From NCBI GenBank assembly GCA_902515775.1, contig CABXVU010000013.1, positions 1 through 33,942 on the forward strand: a stretch of DNA of 33,942 bases, read 5' to 3'. Positions 7,566-15,763 of the stretch are shown piece by piece. The stretch is from an uncultured SAR86 cluster bacterium. GTDB taxonomy: Bacteria; Pseudomonadota; Gammaproteobacteria; Magnimaribacterales; D2472. Position numbers and translations under genes: made by a program. How positions within the stretch are numbered: position 1 is the first letter of the stretch; every line of letters starts with the position of its first letter. The notes below the pieces were generated by a model that made no database searches, was not told where the DNA came from, and saw nothing but the letters and a program-made list of their open reading frames with translations.

Positions 7566-8607
7566 TTTTGCTCCTTACAATTAAATTCTCACATCCAGTT
7601 TTCTCTAAAAAACTTGTTATTTGTTTTTGGTCATCTTCATTTAAAGCATTAAACTCATCATTAATCCATTTCAAGCATTTTGCTTGATAGGGAAAGCTTT
7701 GTTGCTCCCATTCAGTTCCATCAATATTAGTTTTCCAAATTTTTTCTTTTGTATCAATAGCATTAGCATTTGCTAGTAGTGCAGGGATGTAAACTTTGCC
7801 TATTTCTTGAAAAAGGCCAGACAAATTGTTTTCAACATCCTCAAAATTTATCCAATCTTCCTGATGAACGTCTATCCCACTCATGTCTTCCATTTGATCG
7901 ATCCAAGCGATAACTCGAGAAGACACGGCATGCGCGATATTGCTAGATGTAGGATCAAAACCAACTAATTGGGTAAGCTGTCCATAAATTGCATAATCTG
8001 ATGACGAAGGACGTTTGCCAAACAAATATGGGTTAAGTGACAAACAATAATCAAGTTTTTTTAAAAACCTTTTGTAACTAGCTTCAATTATAGGAGCGGT
8101 TTTTTGATTGGAACCGACAACCCATAAACGACTTGTCTGCAATTCAGAAATATATTTTTTAAATTCCAAGTGGCTTGTATCGTCTAAAGTTACGTCATGC
8201 ATAAGTGGCAAAATAGTCCCCGCCTTTTCTATATCATTTGAAAAATACCATCGATAATGGAACATGTATTTAGTTACCCACTCATCACCAAAATCTTCAA
8301 GAACATAATTTAAGAAATTTAATTTTGGATCAGAAGGTATTACGCTCCTTAAAGTAAATTCATTTTCTAGATGACGAATAATTGGAGTTGAATCTGTAAT
8401 AGCCTTATTCTGACCATCAACATTAAATATAAATACTGGGAGTAGCATTGGCTTTGGTTCTTCTAATTTCATCTTTTTGATTAAGTTTCGAGGATCTCCC
8501 CAATCAACTGTATAACAAATTCTTCGATACCTCATTAATGCAAGCATCTTTCTGGTATAAGGCGATGCTGGATTGCCTGCTACTGGGATAGGATTTAGGC
8601 TTTTCAT
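7558..8607 (-). CDS. Long glutathione S-transferase-like protein (3 of 3)
   Basis: A 349-residue protein, well beyond the usual 200-230 of the family. The N-terminal thioredoxin-like domain has NPASPYTRK near 12-20, giving a Ser/Tyr in the catalytic region, followed by a proline-rich LLPVFIF strand and [10 protein letters not shown] in place of the ESxAI motif. A helical domain includes [13 protein letters not shown] near 200. The last about 100 residues (from about 245) extend beyond a normal transferase and have no recognised domain. A TTG at 8613 is an alternative start overlapping the previous stop, but the ATG at 8607 is more likely. The start lies just after a perfect hairpin (8612-8633). 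Enzymatic activity is unproven. Confidence 0.8.
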   Translation of the reverse strand: MKSLNPIPVAGNPASPYTRKMLALMRYRRICYTVDWGDPRNLIKKMKLEEPKPMLLPVFIFNVDGQNKAITDSTPIIRHLENEFTLRSVIPSDPKLNFLNYVLEDFGDEWVTKYMFHYRWYFSNDIEKAGTILPLMHDVTLDDTSHLEFKKYISELQTSRLWVVGSNQKTAPIIEASYKRFLKKLDYCLSLNPYLFGKRPSSSDYAIYGQLTQLVGFDPTSSNIAHAVSSRVIAWIDQMEDMSGIDVHQEDWINFEDVENNLSGLFQEIGKVYIPALLANANAIDTKEKIWKTNIDGTEWEQQSFPYQAKCLKWINDEFNALNEDDQKQITSFLEKTGCENLIVRSKND

Positions 8608-8609
8608 AT

Positions 8610-9533
8610 TCAAAATGTCTGGGAAGACATTTTTTTACAAGTCTGATTGAATTCTAAAATAGTTTCTTCGATAATTTGTGATACGGGTTTAATTTGATCA
8701 ATTAAACCTGCTGATTGTCCAGTCAGCGCTGGTGCGGCGTTCATATCGCCGCCAAAATAAAGATCTTGAATCTTCATCATATCTGTCATTTCCATAACTC
8801 CAGCCTCATGAATTATTTTTGTAAATTCAGTTTTTAAAGCACGGATACATGGCTTAGATTTTTTGTTAAGAATCCAGGTTCCTTGCTCATTAGATTCAAG
8901 AATAGAATTCTTAAAATTTTCGTGAACTGGACTCTCTTTCGAAGATACAAACCTTGTTCCCATTTGGATGCCTTCAGCTCCGGCAGCAAATGCAGCAGCC
9001 ATACCTACTCCATCTACTATTCCTCCTGCAGCAATGATTGGCAAATCTGTATGTTTTCTGATTGCTTGAATTAAAACTATTAAACCTACTTCCTCTGGAC
9101 TTTTAAATCCACCTCCTTCAGTTCCTTCAATAACTAGACCATCAACTCCTGCATCCACCGCCTTTATGGCACCAGCTACGCTTGGTACAGCATGAAAAAC
9201 TTTTACTCCAGCATCTTTTAAGATATGAATATATTTACCAGGATCGCCAGCAGAGGTTGTAACAAAATTTATCCCTTGCTCAAGCACTAATTCGATCATG
9301 CTCTCATCCCTTAAAAATAAAAGAGGTAAATTAACACCAAAAGGTTTATTAGTAAGTTTTGACATAGCTAAAATCTCTGCCTTACAATTTTCAGTCTCAC
9401 CTGATGAAGTTTCAATAATGCCAAATCCGCCTGCATTTGAAACAGCTGCCGCTAACTGACTTCTTGCAATCCATCCCATTGGTGCTTGGATAATTGGATA
9501 TTTAACACCTAATATTTTTGTAACTCTATTCAT
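8610..9533 (-). CDS. Nitronate monooxygenase-like flavoprotein lacking the usual active-site His (copy 2)
   Basis: A 307-residue TIM-barrel flavoprotein of the nitronate monooxygenase family. It keeps YPIIQAPMG at the start, SNAGGFGII near 32-40, AAGGIVDG near 168-175 and FAAGAEGIQMGTRF near 182-195, so FMN binding looks intact. At the position where relatives carry EAGGH, this protein has EGGGF, with Phe143 replacing the His that acts as base in nitronate oxidation. It may therefore catalyse another flavin reaction such as enoyl reduction; this is inference. Four bases separate it from the reductase gene upstream, and its stop overlaps the start region of the long transferase. Confidence 0.83.
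   Translation of the reverse strand: MNRVTKILGVKYPIIQAPMGWIARSQLAAAVSNAGGFGIIETSSGETENCKAEILAMSKLTNKPFGVNLPLLFLRDESMIELVLEQGINFVTTSAGDPGKYIHILKDAGVKVFHAVPSVAGAIKAVDAGVDGLVIEGTEGGGFKSPEEVGLIVLIQAIRKHTDLPIIAAGGIVDGVGMAAAFAAGAEGIQMGTRFVSSKESPVHENFKNSILESNEQGTWILNKKSKPCIRALKTEFTKIIHEAGVMEMTDMMKIQDLYFGGDMNAAPALTGQSAGLIDQIKPVSQIIEETILEFNQTCKKMSSQTF
8612..8633. repeat. Perfect inverted repeat at the NMO2/long-GST junction
   Basis: A nine-base perfect inverted repeat (AAAATGTCT, loop GGGA, AGACATTTT) lies over the last codons of the second nitronate monooxygenase gene. On the minus-strand RNA it ends four bases before the ATG of the long transferase gene. Only two G-C pairs are present, so stability is modest. 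On the plus strand a T run follows, but no plus-strand gene is here. Confidence 0.55.
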
Positions 9534-9537
9534 TAAA

Positions 9538-10707
9538 TTAATTTTCCAGATTAAATTCTAGTCCTGCATTAGCTTCCAACCTAGCAATTAAATTTTCTCC
9601 CATTGAAGGTGCAGGAGTATATATACCTCCATCTAGGTTAGAACATTCTTTGATCAAACAAATTGCGCTTTCAGCGATCATCTTAGAAGTAGATCCATAG
9701 CCTGGATCTAAATCCCCTTTGACTGACGCATGCATCACAGAACCATCGTCTAAATCAGCACAAAATAAAACATCGTAATTACCATTCTCAATTGATTCTC
9801 TTGATGGCCCTTTTCCGGGTTCGGGTGCATCAGCCAAAGGATTCATTTTACTAACAAAATCTGCTGCTGCCTTACCTTCTTCACCTGAGCCTTGAATCCA
9901 CATTTCGTTATAACAAAAATTTTCTCCATACATATGCCCCATCAAGGCATTAGATCTATGAATATTCTTAGTATTTATCGGCGCCATAAAAAAAGGGGCT
10001 ACCCAGGTTTCTAACTTTTCGTCGAATAAAGGCTTATTATCTCTTGGTTGTTCAGGTCCTACATATCCATTTGATAAAGCAAAGGGATTTGCAAGCACTT
10101 CAAACAATTCAGGCTTCTTTTTGAGCGAAGCCATGGTTGCGCCTAAGGAAGCTGCAGTACCTCCAGAAAACTCACCATTCATTGCCCGCACTCTTCCTCT
10201 TATATTCAAAGCAGGTTTACCATGTTGAGAAATTACTTCTTTTTGCAGAAAATAGACTCCTAAATCAAAAGGTATGCTGTCAAAACCACAAGAAAAAACT
10301 ATCCTCGAACCAGTTTCTTGAGCTTGAGCAGAATATTCATTGATCATCTCATGCATCCAACCAGGCTCACCACAAAGATCAACATAATCAGTCCCGTGCA
10401 TAGCACATTGTTTAATAATATTTAGGCCATACAGCTGATATGGACCCACGGTTGTAAGAACGCACTTTGTTTGTTGAGCCATGTCAGCAATACTAGATTC
10501 ATTATTACTATCAACAATTAATAAAGGTACATCATGAGATATGCCTATTGCCTCTTTAACTGCCGTCAATTTTTCTTTCGATCTTCCTGCAATTGCCCAT
10601 GAAATGCTTTCATCTTGACCGTATTGCTTATGCATGTATTCAGCGACCAGCTTTCCGGTAAAGCCTGAAGCTCCATATATAACGACATCAAAATTCTTAT
10701 TACTCAT
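9538..10707 (-). CDS. Saccharopine dehydrogenase-like reductase (trans-acting enoyl reductase family)
   Basis: A 389-residue NAD(P)-dependent oxidoreductase. The Rossmann motif GASGFTG is at 12-18, an AGRSKEKL segment near 40-47 provides the expected NADP-type arginine, and VDLCGEPGWM near 119-128 is characteristic of the saccharopine-dehydrogenase-like group. The C-terminal IYTPAPSMGENLIARL ending matches the subgroup annotated as trans-acting enoyl reductases in mycobacterial lipid synthesis. Lysine biosynthesis is unlikely given length and neighbours. It lies 27 bases after the acyl-CoA synthetase gene with an AGGGAGG-type site before its ATG, so it probably acts on the activated acyl product. 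Substrate unknown. Confidence 0.82.
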   Translation of the reverse strand: MSNKNFDVVIYGASGFTGKLVAEYMHKQYGQDESISWAIAGRSKEKLTAVKEAIGISHDVPLLIVDSNNESSIADMAQQTKCVLTTVGPYQLYGLNIIKQCAMHGTDYVDLCGEPGWMHEMINEYSAQAQETGSRIVFSCGFDSIPFDLGVYFLQKEVISQHGKPALNIRGRVRAMNGEFSGGTAASLGATMASLKKKPELFEVLANPFALSNGYVGPEQPRDNKPLFDEKLETWVAPFFMAPINTKNIHRSNALMGHMYGENFCYNEMWIQGSGEEGKAAADFVSKMNPLADAPEPGKGPSRESIENGNYDVLFCADLDDGSVMHASVKGDLDPGYGSTSKMIAESAICLIKECSNLDGGIYTPAPSMGENLIARLEANAGLEFNLEN

Positions 10708-10734
10708 AAGACCCTCCCTTTTACAGTTATTGAA

Positions 10735-12543
10735 TCAGTATCCCGCTTGCTCAGAATTGATTGTTTGCAGCCATTCAATATCTAAAACCTCATAATTACC
10801 ACAATTAGGTTTCAAACAGTAAATTGGATCTGTGACTTTACTAATATCAAAAGCTTCATTTCTTAAATCATTTTTCTTCAGCTTAAAAGTTCCAGTTGTA
10901 TCCATTTCCTGAATAATTCTTATAAATAGAGGACGCGCATATTTAGGTAGGCTATTTTCAACATATTCTGAAAAAGCTTGCCAATCGAAGCTTACAGAAT
11001 CCTCAAGACTAAATGCTGCCATGCCTGCCCTGCCTTCACATCCAGGAATCTTAACCCCGTAAACATTTGACATATTGACATCTTGAAAACCATTTAAAAT
11101 CTCTCCTACCTCATTTGTAGAAACATTTTCTGACTTCCATCTAAATGTATCGCCAACCCTATCTACAAATTGGTAATGAGTTTTACCCAACGCATAGCCT
11201 ACATCAACAGTTTTAATTAAATCGCCTGTATTAAACCAAGCATCATCTTCTTCAAATACATCTCTTAATATCTTTTTTTCAGTGGCTTGAGCATCTGTAT
11301 AACCATTAAAAACTGCATTAGGGCCAATCCTTACAATCAGCAAACCAGGATCATGCGTAATTATTTTTTTACAAAAGCCATCGGCACCTTTCAGAATATT
11401 ATCCTCGGCAACATCATACTCAATTAAAGCAACATCGGCATTGGTCATTCCAATAGTTTTGTCCTTATTTAAAAGATTCATGAATAACGCATTTCCCTCA
11501 CTTGCTCCATAAATCTCAATAATTCTTTCAACTGCGAACCTATCTTTAAACGTATCCCAAACATCTGGTCTAAGACCATTACCAACCATTACTTTTAAAG
11601 GATTATTGATCTCAGCTAAAGATGGATCATGATTAGCCAGGTATCTACAAAGCTCACCTATGTATACAAGAGCGGTAGTATTGTACTTTTGAACTTCTTC
11701 CCAAAAAGTAGACGCAGAAAATTTTCTTTTTATAAAAGTGGATGCGCCAGCTTGGATAACAGCGCAAAGGCCTAACAAAAGACCAGTTGAATGATAGAGA
11801 GGAAGGCTGTTGTGCATACAATCATTTTCATCAATGCGATAACCAGCCATTTTTATATTTATAGAAGCTGCCAAAAGTTTTTGATTAGGACAAATTGCCG
11901 CTTTTGGAACTCCTGTAGTGCCAGAAGTAAAGATATAGCATGCTATATCTTTTGCTTTTACAGAATTAGTTTCATCAAGATTATGATCATTATTGAGATC
12001 TACAGCAGCGTTTAAATCCATTGCCCAATTTGGTAAAGGATATTTTGAAGTATCTTCAACCCATAAAAAATCTTCTTGCTTGGAAATATTAATCTTGTCT
12101 AAAACATCCTCCAGTGGTTGTGAACGCTCTGCACCAAAAATACATTTAATTGAATCAGATGAATTTATGCAATGAATTAATGGATCACCAGTTAAACTCG
12201 TATTAATTAAGACGGCTATTGCGCCAATCTTATTTAAGGCCAGTAAAGAAACGACAAAGCTTGGTCTATTTTCCATGAACAGAACAATTCTGTCGCCATG
12301 ATTGACTCCTGTTTTTTTAAGATATCTTGCTAGAGCATTAGCAACTTTATTCGTTCGATCATAGGTCCAATCCTCATTTTCAAAATACAAAAATGGCCTA
12401 TCCGGAAATCTCGCTGAAGTGTCTTGAAAAGAGTGTGCTAAGGAAGCATTATCTTCAGGATCAGGAAATTTATATCTAAGGACTGGAATAAGATACTTTA
12501 GCTCGCCCAAAACCCTGAAAAATTCTTTAATCTGATTAAGCAT
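10735..12543 (-). CDS. Long-/very-long-chain acyl-CoA synthetase, FATP/FadD6 type
   Basis: A 602-residue AMP-forming acyl-CoA ligase that activates a carboxylic acid with ATP and CoA. The P-loop YIFTSGTTGVPKAAI lies near 203-217, YGASEGN at 344-350, WFNTGD at 435-440, and the hinge/signature DRVGDTFRWKSENVS at 460-474. The last two are specific to the FATP/FadD6 branch, which couples uptake and activation of long or very long chains, sterol side chains or bile acids. The catalytic lysine is in TFKLKKNDLR near the C-terminus. It is the first gene of the operon, with a near-consensus sigma-70 promoter just upstream and a GGGGA site before the ATG. The acyl group activated here is the best clue to the pathway but cannot be read directly. 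Confidence 0.9.
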   Translation of the reverse strand: MLNQIKEFFRVLGELKYLIPVLRYKFPDPEDNASLAHSFQDTSARFPDRPFLYFENEDWTYDRTNKVANALARYLKKTGVNHGDRIVLFMENRPSFVVSLLALNKIGAIAVLINTSLTGDPLIHCINSSDSIKCIFGAERSQPLEDVLDKINISKQEDFLWVEDTSKYPLPNWAMDLNAAVDLNNDHNLDETNSVKAKDIACYIFTSGTTGVPKAAICPNQKLLAASINIKMAGYRIDENDCMHNSLPLYHSTGLLLGLCAVIQAGASTFIKRKFSASTFWEEVQKYNTTALVYIGELCRYLANHDPSLAEINNPLKVMVGNGLRPDVWDTFKDRFAVERIIEIYGASEGNALFMNLLNKDKTIGMTNADVALIEYDVAEDNILKGADGFCKKIITHDPGLLIVRIGPNAVFNGYTDAQATEKKILRDVFEEDDAWFNTGDLIKTVDVGYALGKTHYQFVDRVGDTFRWKSENVSTNEVGEILNGFQDVNMSNVYGVKIPGCEGRAGMAAFSLEDSVSFDWQAFSEYVENSLPKYARPLFIRIIQEMDTTGTFKLKKNDLRNEAFDISKVTDPIYCLKPNCGNYEVLDIEWLQTINSEQAGY

Positions 12544-12575
12544 TTTTTCCCCAAAAAAATGAAATAAGATCTATA

Positions 12576-12604
12576 TTTATATAGATAAAAGAAGATTCTA
12601 TCAA
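12576..12604 (-). promoter_or_regulatory. Sigma-70 promoter of the thirteen-gene operon
   Basis: Reading the minus strand, TTGATA (12604-12599) is followed after exactly 17 bases by TATAAA (12581-12576). Each hexamer is one base off consensus and the spacing is ideal. The expected start near 12569 gives a leader of about 25 bases before the acyl-CoA synthetase ATG at 12543. No operator palindrome is obvious around it. Confidence 0.7.
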
Positions 12605-12647
12605 ATATCCTTTCGAACTTTGAAACTATATCTTAGAATTTAAGGCG

Positions 12648-13652
12648 CTAATTAACTAGAGCTAATGATCCTGAGTTTAGTCTTAAAGCATTAGCTACTT
12701 TTATTGTTATAAATATTTTTTTCTTATCTTCACTAAGGGCGTAGTTTTCCCTAACTACTGCAAAGTTTTTAATTGATGGATTTGCTATAAAACCAAAAAA
12801 ATTAAGATCAATATTACGCTTTATCTCAACGGAATATAATTTTGCTGATTTAACTATGGGTATATTTTCAATCTTTGTTTCAAGGCATGGCCCGCCATCT
12901 AAAACATCAATCAAACCATTGGCCTCAAAGTTCTGTTTAGCCAATAAAGAATATGCTGGCAAAGCATTAGGGTGAGGCTTTCCAATAACTCTTTGCAGTT
13001 TTTGAGGCATATGCTCAATAATAAAAGGATGTGAGGGAATTGACTCCATAACAAAATGATTATCTATGTAACTAATCTGATCGATATCAAAAAAATCCAG
13101 ATTAAAAAAGGTTTTGCTAAATAAACTCCAAAAATAAGACTCTCCTTGTTTATTTTTAAAACCTCTTATTTCAACAAAAGCAGTTTTATCAAATCTCTTC
13201 TGATCTAAGGACATAAAAATAAATCTTGCATATGAAAGTAATGAACCTCTTCCTTTGCCCCGAAAATCTGGCTTTAGAAATAAAGTTCCTAACTCTGTGT
13301 AAGGTTTTTTATACAAATACATTGAAAGGACGTCTAGGTCTTTATCAAAGTTTAAAGACTTAGATTTGAGTGTTAAATTTGATTTCTTAAAAAAAACTGA
13401 GGGTTTTTTTTTAGAAACCGAAGTGTAAATTGCTGATAGTCCCACAATCTTATTATTATCCTCGAGAACAAATAAGTAGCTATCATGATTGGGTTTTTTA
13501 ATATTCTTTTTCTGAGATCTTTCGGACCAAAGTAATCTCTTTTTTATTTCTTGGCCTGTTTTAGGCATAGTGGTCATACCTGCACCAGAATTCTTGATTA
13601 AATGCTCAACGTTTTTTAAGTCTGAGCTTTTTACAAGTCTAACCAGCTTCAT
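12648..13652 (-). CDS. Arginine N-succinyltransferase (AstA)-like acyltransferase
   Basis: A 334-residue member of the AstA/AruG family, GNAT-fold enzymes that succinylate arginine in the AST degradation route. Recognisable landmarks are TELGTLFLKPDFRGKG near 119-134, LLSYARFIF near 138-146, FVEIRGFKNKQG near 170, FFNLDFFDID, a QRVIGKPHPNALPA block near 224-237 and DVLDGGPCLE near 255-264. Several positions differ from the usual form (for example TTMP where TSLP is common, and VEIRG for AEMRG). No astB, astC, astD or astE gene is nearby, so its acceptor is uncertain. It stands alone between two minus-strand groups with its own probable promoter directly before the ATG. Confidence 0.75.
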   Translation of the reverse strand: MKLVRLVKSSDLKNVEHLIKNSGAGMTTMPKTGQEIKKRLLWSERSQKKNIKKPNHDSYLFVLEDNNKIVGLSAIYTSVSKKKPSVFFKKSNLTLKSKSLNFDKDLDVLSMYLYKKPYTELGTLFLKPDFRGKGRGSLLSYARFIFMSLDQKRFDKTAFVEIRGFKNKQGESYFWSLFSKTFFNLDFFDIDQISYIDNHFVMESIPSHPFIIEHMPQKLQRVIGKPHPNALPAYSLLAKQNFEANGLIDVLDGGPCLETKIENIPIVKSAKLYSVEIKRNIDLNFFGFIANPSIKNFAVVRENYALSEDKKKIFITIKVANALRLNSGSLALVN

Positions 13653-13658
13653 GAGCTT

Positions 13659-13673
13659 ATTATAACAATTATA
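13659..13673 (-). promoter_or_regulatory. Tandem TATAAT -10 boxes before the AstA-like gene, probably leaderless
   Basis: Two perfect TATAAT hexamers read on the minus strand at 13673-13668 and 13664-13659. The nearer one leaves exactly six bases before the ATG at 13652, the spacing that puts the transcription start on the A of the start codon. No Shine-Dalgarno sequence is visible before this ATG. The -35 positions are poor (CGTTAA or AACTCT). Confidence 0.5.
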
Positions 13674-13706
13674 GGTTTTTGAGAGTTCTATTAACGCTAA
13701 AAGGGA

Positions 13707-14579
13707 CTAATGACGAAGCTCGCAAACAATTTCGTTATAAAATTTTTGCATGCCTTCTATCTTTTGCTCTAAAGGAGCATCATTCATAATTCCATATAGC
13801 ATCCAAGGATAAGTTGTCATGGTTGTGACGCCTAAATCTTTCATCTTCTTGAAGCCATCTTTACTAAAGGCATCCCAACAAGTAAAACAAATATACTCAT
13901 AGTTTTTCTTATCTGGAAACTCTTTTCTTTTTAAGTTTACTTTGCTCATTAATTCTTCTAGCTCACTTAAACTGTGCATATCTGAAATCCATCCATCATG
14001 ACTTGCAGCTCTTTTTATTGCTGGTTCTGAAAAACCTCCCACATAAATAGGTATATCATTCTTTGGAGCAGGAAGCATTTCTAATTTCTTAAAGTTAAAA
14101 AATTTCCCATTGAAATCTACCATCTTTCCAGACCAGAGTAATTTCATAATCTCAAGCATTTCATCCGCTCTAGCGCCTCTTCGCCTAAATTCTTGTCCGC
14201 CTGCCTCAAATTCTTCTGGCATCCAGCCCATGCCAACACCAAGATCAAATCTGCCATTGGAAACTACATCGAGAGTTGAGACCTCTTTTGCAACCCTCAA
14301 TGGATTCCTTGCCGGGAGAACATATACACTAGTATAAAATCTAATGTTTTTAGTTGCTCCAGCTAAAAAAGATAGAGTGCTTACAGGATCGGGCCAATCG
14401 GTACCCTGCTCCCATCTTACACTTCCATCATCAGTGTATGGATATGGTACAGAAAATGTTTCTGGGTGAATTAAATGATCCGAGACTGCAAGAAAATCAT
14501 AACCAATTTCATCTGCGGCAATCCCCAATGGCTTAATTTCATCCGTTGGTAAAATTGATAAAGGTATTGCAAATTTCAT
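13707..14579 (-). CDS. LLM-class flavin/F420-dependent oxidoreductase
   Basis: A 290-residue luciferase-like monooxygenase (bacterial luciferase TIM barrel). SDHLIHP near 33-39, RNPLRVAKEVSTLD near 91-104, GRFDLGVGMGW near 109-119, the ARADE segment near 135 and IYVGGFSEPAIKRAA near 176 match the TIGR03619-type F420 subfamily. F420 rather than FMN use is inferred from subfamily resemblance; no F420 biosynthesis gene is in this window. Its ATG overlaps the TGA of the second HupE/UreJ_2 gene by four bases, so the two are co-translated. What an oxidoreductase of this type does beside a PpiC-HupE pair is unclear. Confidence 0.82.
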   Translation of the reverse strand: MKFAIPLSILPTDEIKPLGIAADEIGYDFLAVSDHLIHPETFSVPYPYTDDGSVRWEQGTDWPDPVSTLSFLAGATKNIRFYTSVYVLPARNPLRVAKEVSTLDVVSNGRFDLGVGMGWMPEEFEAGGQEFRRRGARADEMLEIMKLLWSGKMVDFNGKFFNFKKLEMLPAPKNDIPIYVGGFSEPAIKRAASHDGWISDMHSLSELEELMSKVNLKRKEFPDKKNYEYICFTCWDAFSKDGFKKMKDLGVTTMTTYPWMLYGIMNDAPLEQKIEGMQKFYNEIVCELRH

Positions 14580-15763
14580 ATTCCTATTGCCCTAGTAATA
14601 AACCAAAAAGTTCCCATAGAGAATACTACAACACCTGCAAAATTATGAATAGAATTAAAATAGGCATTTGAAAGATACTTTTTTGTTAGAGCTAATAAGC
14701 CCAAGATTCCAAATGCAACTGCAAGTTGACCAATCTCAACGCCGATATTAAAACTTAAAATAATTGGTAACAATTTATCTTGAGGTAAACCGACTTCAGA
14801 TATAGCTCCTGCAAATCCCAATCCATGAATTAATCCAAAAAATACAGTTATTAATAATGGCAGGTATAGAGATTTATAATGCATAGTCAAGCTCAGATAA
14901 ATAGTTAAAAATAGGGCTAAACCAAAAATTAACATAGGGTCTAAAGTTCCAAAAATTACTAGAGGGGTAAATGCTAAAACTGCAAAGATGAAATTTTTTA
15001 TGAGCCTGTCAAATTCATAATTGTGTTTAAAAAACTTCTCTAAGGCCAAAAGTAATATCGAAAATCCAATTAAGATTTCTACCATCACTGAATGAACTCT
15101 TAAAACATTCATCGCACCAAATCCCAAAGTTAAGCTATGACCAATGGTAAATCCAGTAATTGCAATTATTAAGAATCTACCTTGAAACAATAATAACAGG
15201 CCTAGCAAAAAAACAAGATGATCCCAACCACCCAAAATATGTTCAATTCCAGAAAATAAATAGCTTAAGTATGAACTTTGGTTCTTCTTTGATTCTGACA
15301 TAGAACCTATAAGCCAAACATCAGATGAATTGGCAAACATAAATTCAGGAATTGTTTCATCATCTATTGATCCTCTAGCAATATGTGTATGAGTTGGGCC
15401 TAAATCTTGAAATAAAGAAATAGATACCTGTGATGGCATTTCCACGCATTTAAAATCCCAAAAAAACTTCAAGACCCCAGCTGCATTATTTTCATTGAAT
15501 GTTACTGATTCTTGAATCTGACACTGATCTCCCAAATTAATTGAATTTTGAAGATAAGTTAAAAAATCTGGATATGATCGATATTTTGTTTCAGGCCTTA
15601 AAAGTCTAAAAATACCTTGTTTAATAGTTCCGGTAACCTTTATTTCAACCCCATCCTCAACATTAAGAAATTGGAATTTGGAATATGACTCACTTCGATT
15701 ATGAGCTTCCAGCGAGGGAAGCAAAATAAGAAAAAATATGATAAATATTTTTTTATAATTCAT
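14576..15763 (-). CDS. HupE/UreJ_2 family membrane protein (copy 2)
   Basis: A 395-residue paralogue of the protein at 64-1017, with a longer extracytoplasmic domain and more membrane segments (about eight after residue 165). The signal peptide ends around Ala20, leaving His21 at the mature N-terminus. The outer domain has Cys81 and Cys106. The family motifs are intact: H175-x5-D181-H182, IGHSLTLG at 208-215, LIHGLGFAGA at 311-320 and FNIGVEIGQ at 338-346. A metal-transport role is suggested only by the HX5DH motif shared with nickel permease HupE. It starts 11 bases inside the end of the PpiC-fusion gene, and its stop overlaps the LLM gene start, making a tightly coupled three-gene unit. Confidence 0.87.
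   Translation of the reverse strand: MNYKKIFIIFFLILLPSLEAHNRSESYSKFQFLNVEDGVEIKVTGTIKQGIFRLLRPETKYRSYPDFLTYLQNSINLGDQCQIQESVTFNENNAAGVLKFFWDFKCVEMPSQVSISLFQDLGPTHTHIARGSIDDETIPEFMFANSSDVWLIGSMSESKKNQSSYLSYLFSGIEHILGGWDHLVFLLGLLLLFQGRFLIIAITGFTIGHSLTLGFGAMNVLRVHSVMVEILIGFSILLLALEKFFKHNYEFDRLIKNFIFAVLAFTPLVIFGTLDPMLIFGLALFLTIYLSLTMHYKSLYLPLLITVFFGLIHGLGFAGAISEVGLPQDKLLPIILSFNIGVEIGQLAVAFGILGLLALTKKYLSNAYFNSIHNFAGVVVFSMGTFWFITRAIGI

Noticed and set aside
7558-9533. Recent duplication of the nitronate monooxygenase or transferase genes
   Set aside because: The copies differ throughout, including at the active site, so they are old paralogues and not a tandem repeat.
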